Shown: piece by piece, positions 44,185-56,240 of the stretch
Layout: every line of letters starts with the position of its first letter
How positions within the stretch are numbered: the first letter of the stretch is position 1
Source of the DNA: Sipunculus nudus
Taxonomy: Eukaryota; Annelida; Sipuncula; Golfingiida; Sipunculidae
Assembly: GCA_026874595.1 (NCBI GenBank)
Contig: CM049310.1
Coordinates: 65,176,056-65,240,055 of the forward strand
Reading direction: 5' to 3'
DNA length: 64,000 nucleotides
Translations under genes and position numbers: made by a program
Notes under the pieces: model-generated
Told to the model about the DNA's origin: nothing
Databases searched by the model: none
What the model saw: the letters and a program-made list of their open reading frames with translations, nothing else

Positions 44185-45362
44185 TCTAAGATTGTGTCTG
44201 TATCTTTAAATAGGTTGAGAAACTGCCAACTGTTTCAGATTTGGCAACAGATCAAGAGTTCATTCAGTGCAGCCAGATTAAGGTCAAGAGTTCAATCAGT
44301 GCAGCCAAGCACAAGGCATGTGATCAACTCATTTGTGACATGTGATCACTTCATGGGCGACATGTGAACACCTCGTGGGCACCATGTGATCACCTCACGG
44401 GTGTCATGCCCCTCAGGGCAGGGCCTCTGCATGAGCTTGTGCAATGGTGTGGCTACTATTTCAGACTTTGCAACAGGCTAGAGGTCAGTCTTGATCTATT
44501 TATAGCTTTGGCAGACTGGAAACTGTATCAGATTAGGCAACAGGTCAAGAGTTCACTCAGTGCAGCCAGGTATGGGTCAGGAGTTCACTCAGTGCAGTAG
44601 CTGCATTCTATTTATAGTGTTAGCAGACCGCCCACTGCATCAGATTTGGCACCAAAGTTCAGCCTTGATCTATTTATAGCTTTGGCAGACTGTCAACTGT
44701 GTCAGATTATGTAACAGGTCAAGAGTTCACTCAGTCTAGCCAGGTGCAGGTCATGAGCCAGCAGATTTGTCACAGTTCACTCTGGGCAACTGACTTTCTC
44801 ACCTAAGCCTGGTCAGCCCCATGCATCAGATTCCAGGTAATTTTGATGTATTGGCCTGAAATTTTGACCTGTCTATGTGTCTTTGTTGGCTTTCTTGTTC
44901 ACAAGACAGTCGTCGCCCACCTACAATAACTTTTGCACAGTGTTTGTGCCTGCTTATTTCTGCAGAGGAATTTGATATATTAGCCTGAATTGGGCATATA
45001 TATACATATCGAATAGCTTTGTCGTATACAAGACTGGTGGTGCCACCTACAATAATTTTTGCACAGTGTGTGTCCCTACTTATTTTCAGGAGGGGTTTGA
45101 TATATCAGTCTGAAATTGGGCATATGTATATATCTCTGATAGCTTTGTTGTATCCAAGACTGGTGGTGCCCGCTACAATCATTTTTGTATTGGGTGTACC
45201 CATGCCAGAATTTCAGCAGTGATGTTTGTGTAATTGTTTCTTATCCAAAATGGTTAGTACTTGCATAGTCATATACATTAGAAGTAATGGTCCAGCACTG
45301 AAGCATTATACCTGGTGTATTTCCCAATGCACAGGTTTGCATTAGGCCTGTAGGCCTTGTTC
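44185..45362 (+). mobile_element. Family B element, 3' part (subtype B2)
   Basis: Second copy of the sequence at 29041-30053, ending GCACAGGTTTGCATTAGG and CCTGTAGGCCTTGTT. Carries tandem GGTGGTGCCACCTACAATAA units near 45010-45060. Confidence 0.7.
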
Positions 45363-46510
45363 ATTCATTAACCTTGGAAATCCTCATAAATATTCATAAA
45401 ATTCTAATTTAGACTCTGTTGGAAAGCTATTGGTTGAATGGCATAGGCAGTTGACATCCGGGATGTCAACACACGCAACGTTTCAGCTGACCGTGCCACA
45501 TTGTTATGATAATAAACCATACCAAACTTCCACAAATGATTGGAATCTATCTTAATTATTATCATTTTTGACTTAAAATGTTAATATTTCTCATTCCTTA
45601 AGACATTTACTATGTTTGTGTTGTCTGTTATGAAGGACCAGCGATGTAATCAATTTTCAAGATGGCGGCCGTTTGACTTGCCGCTGGATAGACATCGTGC
45701 TTTGACATATTTCAATACATGTTTTGAACAAAATAAATAAAAATAATGTTCAATAAACTTTAGTTACTCAAGTTCGAGAATTTTGCTTATGTCTTAAGTT
45801 AAAAAGACATCTGAAATCGTTTTGACACTGGATAACCATAATGCAATGCGACAGTGATTTCCCCATATATTCTGTCACGGGCAACATAAAAGTGATATAC
45901 GCTTTACCGGGAGTACCATAACAATTCAAGTAAACATTACAAAGGGGGAAAAACGTGTAGAAATGTTAGATTTTACCATTCTGTCAGACTTTTGGCGATT
46001 TTTCCATTGTGTTTTATACATATTTGATGAGTAAATCTGTGAATGTGTTTTTTTTTTCCAACTTTCTTTGAAGTTCCCCTGGTCTTAATTAGTTTTACAT
46101 ACCTGAAGAGGTAGGTTGTGGCAATTTGATCCTTATTTGATATCAAAATAATATTTCATGTTAAATATATAATTATTATTCTTATACATTTCTCTGAAAA
46201 ATCATATATGGTTTTGTCTAATTTATTTCAGCACTCCTCACCTACATTACTTTAATAATCTTAATCATATTTCATTAACCTGTTTTACCTAGATCTTCCA
46301 TGACAATACACCCAGTACCAGGGGATGATAATTCCCTTATTGGTCTTAAATTCTTCAAGGTCTTCACTGGGACACACTGTAGACATTCATGTACAAATAT
46401 GCTAAAACAACAAAGACACTATACTTACCTGAATTTACCTGAATTACCTGGTTCTAGTAATAGATGTATGTGAAATTTATGATTGTTTAAGTCATTAACC
46501 TCTTGCTTGG
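45363..46510. other. Unique DNA with a YY1-type motif; no gene recognised
   Basis: TTTTCAAGATGGCGGCCGTT at 45653-45672 matches the YY1 consensus and would be a plausible short first exon, but the frame closes after four codons (MAAV). No promoter partner or splice site convinced me. Confidence 0.3.
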
Positions 46511-46910
46511 TATCTCAGTAAAATGTGTTTAAGTTATTAGCACAATTTTAAAGTCACTACCTTAAATTTTGCCCAAATTTGATCATGGCACGTTTGTTTC
46601 CAGTAAGCACTGTTGATATAATTTTCATATCATGCACACATAAGGATTTCAGCTTGTTAGTTTTGAAAGTTGAAAAAAATTGGCCAAAAACTGTAGCTTT
46701 TATTAAAGTTTTTATGAGACCATGTCACACCCAGGGTCTACCCAGCCCCTATCAGACACCTCTATGTCACCTTCAGGCAGATTATGCACACTTGAGGCGG
46801 GGCATATACTGGTCCACCAGACAGCGTATAGCTGGCACCAGTTGATTCAGGTGACAAACCCAACTTTTCAATAAGTTGTTTTGACACACAACATAAATAT
46901 AAACAATAAA
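46511..46910 (+). repeat. Family A core remnant
   Basis: The TAAATTTTGCCCAAATTTGA and AGACCATGTCACACCC blocks match 34.4 and 54.9 kb. Confidence 0.55.
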
Positions 46911-47191
46911 TTTTTAGTTCAGCTGACTGTAAGTCATCTGAGCTATAGTCGTGGTCCATTTTCCGTCGTCCGTCCGTCTGTCTGTCTGTTAGACTGGCAC
47001 GTTTTTAAACCGTTAGACCCATGAATAAAAAATTCGGCATACTATTAGATGTCCAAAAAAACCTACCATACCGAAAATTGGGTCTATATGACTGTTCCTT
47101 CGAGATATTTAGGAAAAACCTCAAATTTTCATTAAAACCTGTTATCACACCTGTTATCACAGGACTGCCTTATATCAAAACCACTTATCTG
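46911..47191 (+). mobile_element. Family A element, left half
   Basis: T5-AGTTCAGCTGACTGTAAG, (GTCY)n and core up to CCACTTATCTGTTTTT, where a complete B element starts. The core resumes at 48913 (CTTAATATTTACC). Confidence 0.7.
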
Positions 47192-48912
47192 TTTTTAGCG
47201 AACCTGTGAGCTTATGCGATGATGGGGGCATCGTGTGTTGTGTGTCGTGTGTACGTTAATCATAGCTATCTCAAAAATGGCAGAAGCTAGCATCACCAAA
47301 TTTTTTTGCAAATAACCAGTCATCTGAAAACTCTAACGGATTTTGTTAATTTTTTTTCTAACTGCATTTTCCTAGATTTTATTGGGAAAAAGCTGAAAAA
47401 GCTTTAAAAATCTTCTTCTCTAAAACTGTCCAGCCTTTGGAGATTTTTGGAGTTACAGGAGGTTGAACATAGTCATCTGTCCAAAAAAGCACACTAAAAT
47501 TAAAATCTCAGAAATGGCTAGAGCTATAATCACCAAATTTTATACCAATGTTTGTCACATATGTCATATCTGAAATTGAGGTATTGGTGGCGCCACCTAC
47601 ATTGATCTGTTTTTTTACAAGTGAAAATGTAATTTTATACTCTTCTAGATTATACACTGATTTAGAATGAAACTGTAAAGCTGATTGGTTTAAACTTTAC
47701 TAGAATTATTCTATGGAAGGGTTCTGCCAGTTTTTTTAGAATATATTGGGTAAATAAAGCTTTTAAAAAGCATTGTAGCCAATTGAAAAAGGGTTTCAGT
47801 GTTTGAAAACAGATTTGACAACATGCTGAGTTTCAGCAGTCAAGTCAAGAGGTCACTCAGTACAAACAGGTGGGGTCCAGACATCACCATGGCAACTGAT
47901 CTGGCTCTGGCGTGTGTCTAGACAATGTGTCTAGACGTCTAGACATAGCGTCTAGACGTCTAGACAATGTCTAGATGCTAAATTCCCAGATTATTGGATC
48001 TATATCTTTCAACTGTTTGAAAAAACTTGCTTTGCATTTTAAGCGAATCAGGTTTATCATCAGGTCACGTGAACTGCTGCTCCCTCATTTTTGGTTGATG
48101 TCTGACCTTTCCTCGCTGCCCAGCGTCCATTGGTGCGTCTGTTCCACATACCTCTTCATCATAGGCAAAACTGGTGGCTTCACCTGCAACCATTTATGCA
48201 CAGCGTCCATCTGTTCATCTGCCTTGGGATAAAATCACTCATAACTCAGCAGTAGTTTGACTTATCCGCCTGAAAACTTGCAGGTTTATACATCCTGATC
48301 AGCTCTCTTGATTTTATGACAGGTGGCACCACCTACATTCATGTTTACTCTGCAGACAACCAAGTTCATATCTCAGGAACCGTTAGACCGATTGGGCCCA
48401 AATTTTGCATGTGTATAGGTCTCACATAGCTCTTCATCATAGGCAAAACAGGTGACGCCACCTGCAACCACTTATGCACAGTGTCCATCTGTTCATCTGC
48501 CTTGGGATAAAAATCACTCATATCTCAGCAGTGGTTTGTCTTATTCACCTGAAATTTTGCTGGTTTATACATCATGGACAGTTTTCTTCATTTTATGACA
48601 GGTGGCACCACCTACATTCACGTTTACGCTGCAGATATCCATGCTAATATGCAACACACCTCTCTCTATTCCCTTTGCCACTTAATCCATGCCTCACTTC
48701 ACCCGTCCCTCTCTGATTTCTGCAGATACACATAGTCGCTTTTAAAATGTCCTAGTCTGAAACTTGCAGGTCCAAAACGTTCATTCTGCTGAAATCATAA
48801 TGACTAAGGTAGATATGCAGGACTTAAGAAGATCAATATTAAATTTTAAAAATAAACTTCCATTCATACTTCAATCTTTGCACAGGTTCGCAATAGGCCT
48901 GTTGGCCTTGTT
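47192..48912 (+). mobile_element. Intact family B HINE-like element (1.7 kb reference copy)
   Basis: Complete from T5-AGCGAACCTGTGAGCTTATG to GCACAGGTTCGCAATAGG and CCTGTTGGCCTTGTT. GCGAACCTGTG and CACAGGTTCGC form an 11-bp subterminal inverted repeat. AGGCCTGTTGGCCT can form the 3' hairpin. The interior contains GGTGGCGCCACCTACATTGA, two 16-bp GTCTAGAC palindromes and a tandem region sharing words with the satellite at 50-52.5 kb. Both flanks are halves of one family A element. No ORF of note. Confidence 0.85.
47929..47965. repeat. Tandem GTCTAGACGTCTAGAC palindromes
   Basis: Perfect 16-bp palindromes at 47929-47944 and 47950-47965, with further TCTAGA words on both sides. The other B copy has a diverged version at 36005-36065. 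Confidence 0.9.
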
Positions 48913-49327
48913 CTTAATATTTACCAGAAGTAATCTCCTATATATTTCCTATATACACGCCAGAAATTAAGTCTGTTAAATATAATTTCTTGAAGTTATT
49001 GGCCCGAACACAATGGACTTTGCAAAAAATTAGGAAAAATATTTACTCACTTAATATGAAAAATTTTGAAACTAGAGACTATTTTCCCTTGTATATAACT
49101 TTGTTTAATTAAGATTCAATTGTTCACCCAAAATAAGATCTGAATTTTGTAAATTTTTTAAGTTATAAGCATAAAAATAAAATCAGTACCTTAAATTTTG
49201 CCCAACTTTGATGATGGCACTTTTTTTTCCTGTATTGATTTAATTTTCAAAGCATGTAAACTTAAGTATCTTATTTGTTTAAATCTGAAATTTGAAAATA
49301 AAAGCTTGAAATTTAGGCAAGTTATTG
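48913..49327 (+). mobile_element. Family A element, continuation after the nested B copy
   Basis: Core sequence that follows the half ending at 47191. It is cut at TAGGCAAGTTATTG by the next family A 5' end. Confidence 0.65.
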
Positions 49328-49848
49328 TTTTTAGCTCAGCTAACTATAAGTCATCTGAGCTATAGTCGTGATCCTTTGTCCGTTGGCTGTCCGTCTGTCT
49401 GTACGTCCGTTAATCTGGCACGTTCTGAAACCATTGGACATACGAATCTGAAATTCGGCATCCCTTTAGATGTCCCCAAAATCTCCTAGCATACCAATAA
49501 TTGGGTCACCAGGACCTTCGTTCCTTTGAATTATTAAGGAAAAACCTCCGTTTTCCATTAAAAACCCATTGTTACACTTTAAGACTGCATAATATCAAAA
49601 CCACTGACCTGATATTGACCATTTTTAATATATTAATTCCTCTATATATTTTCTATGTACATACCAGAAATTAGTTCAATATTTTTTAAATTCTTGTAGT
49701 AATGGGCCCAAACATAATGCACTTTGTAAAAATTCAGGAAATATATTTACTTCCATAACCTGAGAATAGCTGAAGCTAGTGACTTTTTTTTCAGGTGTAT
49801 AACTATATTTAGTCAAGATTCAATTATATACCCAAAATTATATCTGAA
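49328..49848 (+). mobile_element. Family A element, left half
   Basis: T5-AGCTCAGCTAACTATAAG, GTCC/GTCT leader and core to ATTATATCTGAATT. The continuation (AAATTTTATCAGTTATTAGC) follows the 3' end at 54023. Confidence 0.65.
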
Positions 49849-50242
49849 TTTTTAGCTCAGCAGACTATAAGTCATCTGAGCTATAGTCGTGGTCCTTTGT
49901 CCATCCTCTGTCCGTCCAGCCGTCCGTCCGTTAACAGGGCACTTTTTAAAACCGTTGGACCTACAATTCCAAAATTTTGCATACCATTAGATGTCCCCAA
50001 AATCTCCTACCATACCAAAAATTGGGTCATTAGGACTTCGTTCCTTCGAGATATTAAGGAAAAACCTCTGTTTTCCATGAAAAAGCCATTGTTACACTTC
50101 AAGGCTGCCTAATATCAAAACCACTGATCTGTTTTTGATCATATTTAGTATTCATATTCTTCCATACATTTTCTATGAACATACAAAAAGTTAGGTCAGT
50201 GTTGGGTCCTATTTTGAAGTTATGGGCCAAAATATAATGCAA
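49849..50242 (+). mobile_element. Family A element, left part
   Basis: T5-AGCTCAGCAGACTATAAG through core to AAAATATAATGCAA and a T-run. This is the same core site used by copy A2 at 5924 and here taken by a family B 5' end. Its 3' part is at about 52776-54023. Confidence 0.7.
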
Positions 50243-52775
50243 TTTTTTAGCGAACCTGTGAGCTTATGCGATGGTGCTGCGTCGTCCGTCGTGCGTCGTA
50301 TGTTGTGCGTTGTACGTCATGCTGCGCCCTCATTTTTGGTTGACCTCTGACCTTTCCTCTCTGCCCAGCATCCATTTCCCACACATAAACCTACATATCT
50401 CAGGAGCTGTTTGACCGATAAGGCTAAAGATTTTGCACAAATATAGCCCTTGAAAAGCTTTATAACATACACTAAAAATGGTGGCGCCACCTGCAACCAT
50501 TTTTGCACAGCGTCCATCTGTTCATCTGCATTGGGATAAAAACACTCATATCTCTGCAGTGGTTTGACTTATCCATCTGAAATTTTGCATGTGTAAACAT
50601 CCTGGACAGCTTTCTTGACTTTATGACAGGGGGCGCCATCTACATTCAAGTTTACGCTGCAGACATCCAAGCTCATATTCAGGAACCGTTTGACCAGTTG
50701 GGCCAAAATTTTGCATGTGTAAAGATCTCCCATAGCTCTTTATCATACGCAAAACTGGTGGTGCCACCTGCAACCATTTTTGCACAGCATCCATCTGTTC
50801 ACCTGCCTTGGGATAAAATCACTCATATCTCGGCAGTGATTTGACATATCCACCTGATATTTTGCAGGTTTATACATCCTTGACAGCTTTCTTGATTCTA
50901 TGACAGGTGGCGCCACCTACATTCAGATTTATGCTGCAGACATCCAAGCTAATATCTCAGGAACCATTTGACCGATCGGGCCAAAATTTTGCATGTGTAA
51001 AGATCTCCGATAGCTCTTTATCATACTAAAAAGTGGTGGCGCCATCTGCAATCATTTTTGCACAGTGTCTGTCTGTTTGTTTGCCGTGGGATAAAATGCC
51101 TCAAATCTCGGCAGTGGTTTGACTTATCCACCCGATATTTTGCAGGTTTATACTTCCCTGACAGCTTTCTTGATTCTATGACAGGTAGCGCCACCTACAT
51201 TGTATACGATGTAGACATTCAGGCTTATATCTTAGGACTGGTTTGACATATCCCCCTGAAATTTTTGCATGTGTATAGATCTCACATAGCTCTTAATCAT
51301 ACACAAAATTGGTGGTGCCACCTGCCACCTTTTTTGCACAGCATCAGTCTGTTTTTCTGCTGTGGGCTAAAATCACTCATATCTCAGTAGTGGTTTGACT
51401 TATCAGCCTAAAATTTTGCATGTTTATACATTTTGGATGTCTTTCTGGATTTTTTGGCAGGTGGCGCCAACCTACATTTATGTATACGCTGCAGACATTC
51501 AGGCTTATATCTCAGGACTGGTTTGACATATCCCCCTGAAATTTTGCATGTGTATAGATCTCACATATCTCTTAATCATACACAAAATTGGTGGCGCCAC
51601 CTGCCACCATTTTCGCACAGCATCAGTCTGTTTGTCTGCTGTGGGCTAAAATCACTCATATCTCAGTAGTGACTTATCTGCCTAAAATTTTGCATGTTTA
51701 TACATCTTGGATAGCTTTCTGGATTTTGTGGGAGGTGGCGCCACCTACATTTATGTATACGCTGTAGACATTCAGGCTTATATCTTAGGACTGGTTTGAC
51801 ATATCCCCCTGAAATTTTTGCATGTGTATAGATCTCACATAGCTCTTAATCATACACAAAATTGGTGGCGCCACCTGCCACCATTTTCGCACAGCATCAG
51901 TCTGTTTGTCTGCTGTGGGCTAAAATCACTCATATCTCAGTAGTGACTTATCTGCCTAAAATTTTGCATGTTTATACATCTTGGATAGCTTTCTGGATTT
52001 TGTGGGAGGTGGCGCCACCTACATTTATGTATACGCTGTAGACATTCAGGCTTATATCTTAGGACTGGTTTGACATATCCCCCTGAAATTTTTGCATGTG
52101 TATAGATCTCACATAGCTCTTAATCATACACAAAATTGGTGGTGCCACCTGCCACCTTTTTTGCACAGCATCAGTCTGTTTTTCTGCTGTGGGCTAAAAT
52201 CACTCATATCTCAGTAGTGGTTTGACTTATCAGCCTAAAATTTTGCATGTTTATACATTTTGGATAGCTTTCTGGATTTTTTGGCAGGTGACGCCACCTA
52301 CATTTATGTATACGCTGCAGACATTCAGGCTTATATCTCAGGACTGGTTTGACATATCCCCCTGAAATTTTGCATGTGTATAGATCTCACATATCTCTTA
52401 ATCATACACAAAATTGGTGGCGCCACCTGCCACCATTTTCGCACAGCATCGGTCTGTTTGTCTGCTGTGGGCTAAAATCACTCATATCTCAGTAGTGACT
52501 TATCTGCCTAAAATTTTGCATGTTTATACATCTTGGACAGCTTTCTGGATTTTGTGGTAGATGGCGCAACATACATACACATATCGGCTGCAGACATTCA
52601 GGCTATTATGCAACACACCTCACTGTATTTCCCCTTGCCACTGAATCCATGTCTCACTTCACCTTTCCCACTCTGATTTTGGCGGATACACGTAGTCCCT
52701 TGTTGACTTCCCATATTCTAGTTTTTGTGTTGTGTGCACCCATGCCAGAATTGCAGCAGTGATGTTTGTTTAATA
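50243..52775 (+). mobile_element. Family B element with expanded satellite; canonical 3' end missing
   Basis: T6-AGCGAACCTGTGAGCTTATG with a GTCGTCCGTCGTGCGTCG leader, then a long tandem array. The array ends near GATACACGTAGTCCCTTGTT at 52685-52705, and a short B2-like piece follows. The usual CACAGGTTCGC end is absent. Confidence 0.7.
50470..52560 (+). repeat. 275-280 bp satellite with higher-order structure
   Basis: The landmark 'GCCACCTGC(A/C)ACC' recurs at about 50488, 50767, 51045, 51318, 51597, 51870, 52144 and 52419. The opposite half of each unit carries AGGTGGCGCCACCT. Units around 51318 and 52144 share the GGTGGTGCC/TTTTTTGCACAGC variant, while 51597, 51870 and 52419 share GGTGGCGCC/TTTTCGCACAGC. 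Adjacent units at 51640-51790 and 51912-52065 appear identical, so expansion was recent. Confidence 0.9.
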
Positions 52776-54023
52776 TATATATATAAGGATTTTATCTTTT
52801 AAAACCTGAAATTTTAAAGGAATTGATTGAAAAGGGTAGCTTTTATTCAAGTTTTCATACACCATGTCAAGTGTTATTTACATCTAGCCCACCTGGTAGT
52901 ACAGCCTTCACTTGCATTATGTAACCCACCCCAGGCAGCTTGCCTTGGCTCAGCTTGGCCACTACCAGCAGGCTCCCCCCCCCCCCCCACCAGGTGGTGC
53001 ATAAACAAGATGATTATTGTTAATATGTTATTATTTTCTGTATTTGATTCATTCTTATTCTAGGCTATGCTACATTTTAAATTTTGTATTGTACCACCAG
53101 GGTTACAATGATTAAAGTGCACATTTAATTGTGTCCACAAAGTGCTGTATTGCTATGAAAGTGTGGATGTTCATCAGATAAGTAATTCCTTACTTCAGAA
53201 GAGAAAAAACTTCACCAGGTGTGAAATTGACTATTAATTCCAGTAATAAATTAAAGTTGAGATAGTAATTAGCACAATGATATTGTTTGTCCCTCATTCA
53301 ACCAACAGTGTGTATACTTAATTTGAAAAGATGTTTTATGTATACTTTATTTGAAAAGATGTTTTATTTTATAAAATTTACTGAATCTTTTGTTTTATTT
53401 CAGTGAATAAAATTAAGCATGTACTGAAAACTCCAATGTGCAAAACTTATTAATAGTGATTCAAGGAATAATCTTGTAAATGCCATGTTGTGACATTATT
53501 TTCTTTTAAATTCTGTTTAAACATTTGTGATTTAAAAATAATAAAATATATGTGTATGCATAATATGACCCAATATGAGCTACACCCTGGATATATAATG
53601 ATTGCAACAATTCTAATATTTTAACTTATATTTCAGTTTTTTACTCTTGATATATAATGATTGCAACTTTTAATTGAAAAAGTGGATATGCTAAAAAAAT
53701 AGGCTTATATATAAACTTAAATGCATAATTCCCATGAAAGTGAAATAAAGATATTAGTCCATTCTGTCCACTTGCCTTTCCATCTGTAAATTTTCATATG
53801 CATCACAGTATCTCAAAACTTTTACTGTTTTTCTTCATGACAGTCTTGTCAGAGTATTAGTTTGCAATCATATATTTAGAACTTTACTATAACCAAGTAG
53901 GAGGGCCCCTTTCCTCTTAGCTTCTCTTTTCTTATATAAATGAAAAACATTACAATAGAATATTTTGCACTTGCAAAAATTTCAAACTTCAGCTGAGCGC
54001 CGTGACCCATGGGTCCCTTGTTT
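52776..54023 (+). mobile_element. Family A element, 3' part
   Basis: From ATAAGGATTTTATCTTTTAA through the poly-C tract (52976-52988) to CAGCTGAGCGCCGTGACCCA and TGGGTCCCTTGTTT. It probably belongs to the copy starting at 49849, with a deletion at the B junction. Confidence 0.7.
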
Positions 54024-56240
54024 AAATTTTATCAGTTATTAGCATAAATATAAAATCAGTACCTTAAATTTTTCCAATATTTGACCATGGAACATTTTTT
54101 CCGTGTAACTGCTGTGGATTTAATTTTCACAGCACATACACACAAGGATTTAATCTGTTAAAATCTGAAATTTGAAACAGTTGATCAAAAACTGTAGATT
54201 TTATTCCAGTTTTCAAGCACCCTGTAAAGTATTATTTAGATCAAGCAAGTGTTACGCAGTTTGCTAAAGCTCAGCTCCCCAGCTTCCAAGGCCAGCTCTC
54301 AGCTCCCAAAATTTGGCATACAGTTAGATGTCCCCCTAACCCCCCTTCCATACCAAAAGTTTGGTCACTAGAATTTCATTCCTTCGAGATGTTATGAAAA
54401 AACTTTAATTTTCAATTAAAAACCCATTGTTACACGTCAAGACTGCCTAATATCAAAACCACTGATGTAACTTTGATCATATAAAATATACATGTTCTTC
54501 TATTTATACTCTATCCACATGCCAGGAATTATGTGAGTATTGTGAAATTATTTTAAGTTATGGGCCTGAACATAATGCACTTTGTAAACAAGAAATATAT
54601 TTACTCTCTTAACATGAAAATTGCTGAAGCTAGAGATTTTTTTTTGTCAGGGATATAACATTATTTAATCAAGATTCAATTCTGTACCCAAAATTAGTTC
54701 TGAATTTTTCAAATTTTATAAGTTTTTAGCATAAATATAAAATCAGTACCTTAAATTTTGCCTAATTTTTTATCATGGCATGTCTGTTTCCTGTAAGCAC
54801 TGTTGATATAATTTTCATATCCTACAGAAATAAGGATTTCAGCTTGTTAGTTTTGAAAGTTGAAATAAATTGGCCAAAAACTGTAGCTTAATTTTATAAA
54901 AGTTTTTATTAGACCATGTCAGACCCAGGCTTTAGCCGGCCCCTCTTCAGTCACCTGTATGTCCTCAAGTTGACCTTTCAGGCCAATTATGCACGCTTGA
55001 CTCGGGGCATATACTTGCAGCTGGGCAGCTTATTGCTGGCCACATCTGATCCAGGTGTCCAACACAGCTCATCTATTAGTTAGACCAGCAGCATAACAAT
55101 AAACAATTAATAAATAAATTTTTATAGGTCAATAATAACAACTTAAAAAATAATCAATAGAAAAGGAATTAGACAGTTGAAGAGTAACACAAACAGGGAA
55201 TTACCTTGCAGTTACTGATGTTTTATGGATTTTGTATGGAAGGATGAAAATGAATTCCAAGTAACACCATTGAGTCACCTATGGTGAAATAAAAAAAAAA
55301 AAAAAAATGAAATTATATTGTTCTATACTATTAGGGATTATATGAAGAAAATAATTGATTGACAAAGATGAAGTTGATAATATAATCTAAATTCCCAGGT
55401 CTTTTCCTTGTTAATTTATATATATTTCAAATTGTAAAAAAAAAAGTTAATATATTTAATATAAATATTTAAATTTTACTTGGACAAGTACTGATTAAAG
55501 ATGTCAATATGTTTCACTTATGACATTCAGACACGTGGCTGTAACAGCTGTCACAAGACTATGTAAATAATCAAAATTTATATTACTGGTTCCTATATTT
55601 CAGTTAATAAAATTAAACTTGCCCATCTCTAGTTTTCTCCTTGTATAATTTATAGGGTATTTTTATCCATATATAATGGTTTTATAGCTGTGATACTTCA
55701 ATTTTTTTTTCTGAAAATTTTTTTGTTTAAATAAAAATATTTGAATATGATAAAAAATCAGATCTTAAACAAGTTCTCATTATTATTTCTGTAATGTTGA
55801 TAATTGTCATAAGACTCTTGTTATGTCTAGTGTGTAGATTGATGAGAAGGTAGTCCAAAGTGAATATTTAGTTTTATTTCTGAATATAAATAAAATTCAT
55901 AAAACCAGGTACAATGTACTTATGATCATTATTTAAATTTGTGATATTTGTTTATTCTGGGTTCTCAAGAACTTTGTTTGGCTGAAACTTAATAAATACC
56001 AGACATTGTGCAGAAATTTGCAAATGTTTTTGAATGCAAATATGAATATGACATATATGTACTCCATAATTTCATGTATAAGGATAGGAATACAGGTAAA
56101 AATGAAATTATTTAAATACAAATGCATTTATGAATATATTCTATAAAATTATTTTAATAATCATTAATTTTGATGATATTATTAAAAAATCTTTGATGAA
56201 AAAAACATGATACCGTTATTATTTTTACGTTAAATTATAT
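54024..56240 (+). repeat. Family A element, right half and AT-rich flank
   Basis: The core continues the half ending at 49848. The AT-rich GAATAT-like block occurs at about 56020-56120. No 3' terminus was found before the Gypsy LTR candidate at 56241. Confidence 0.55.
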
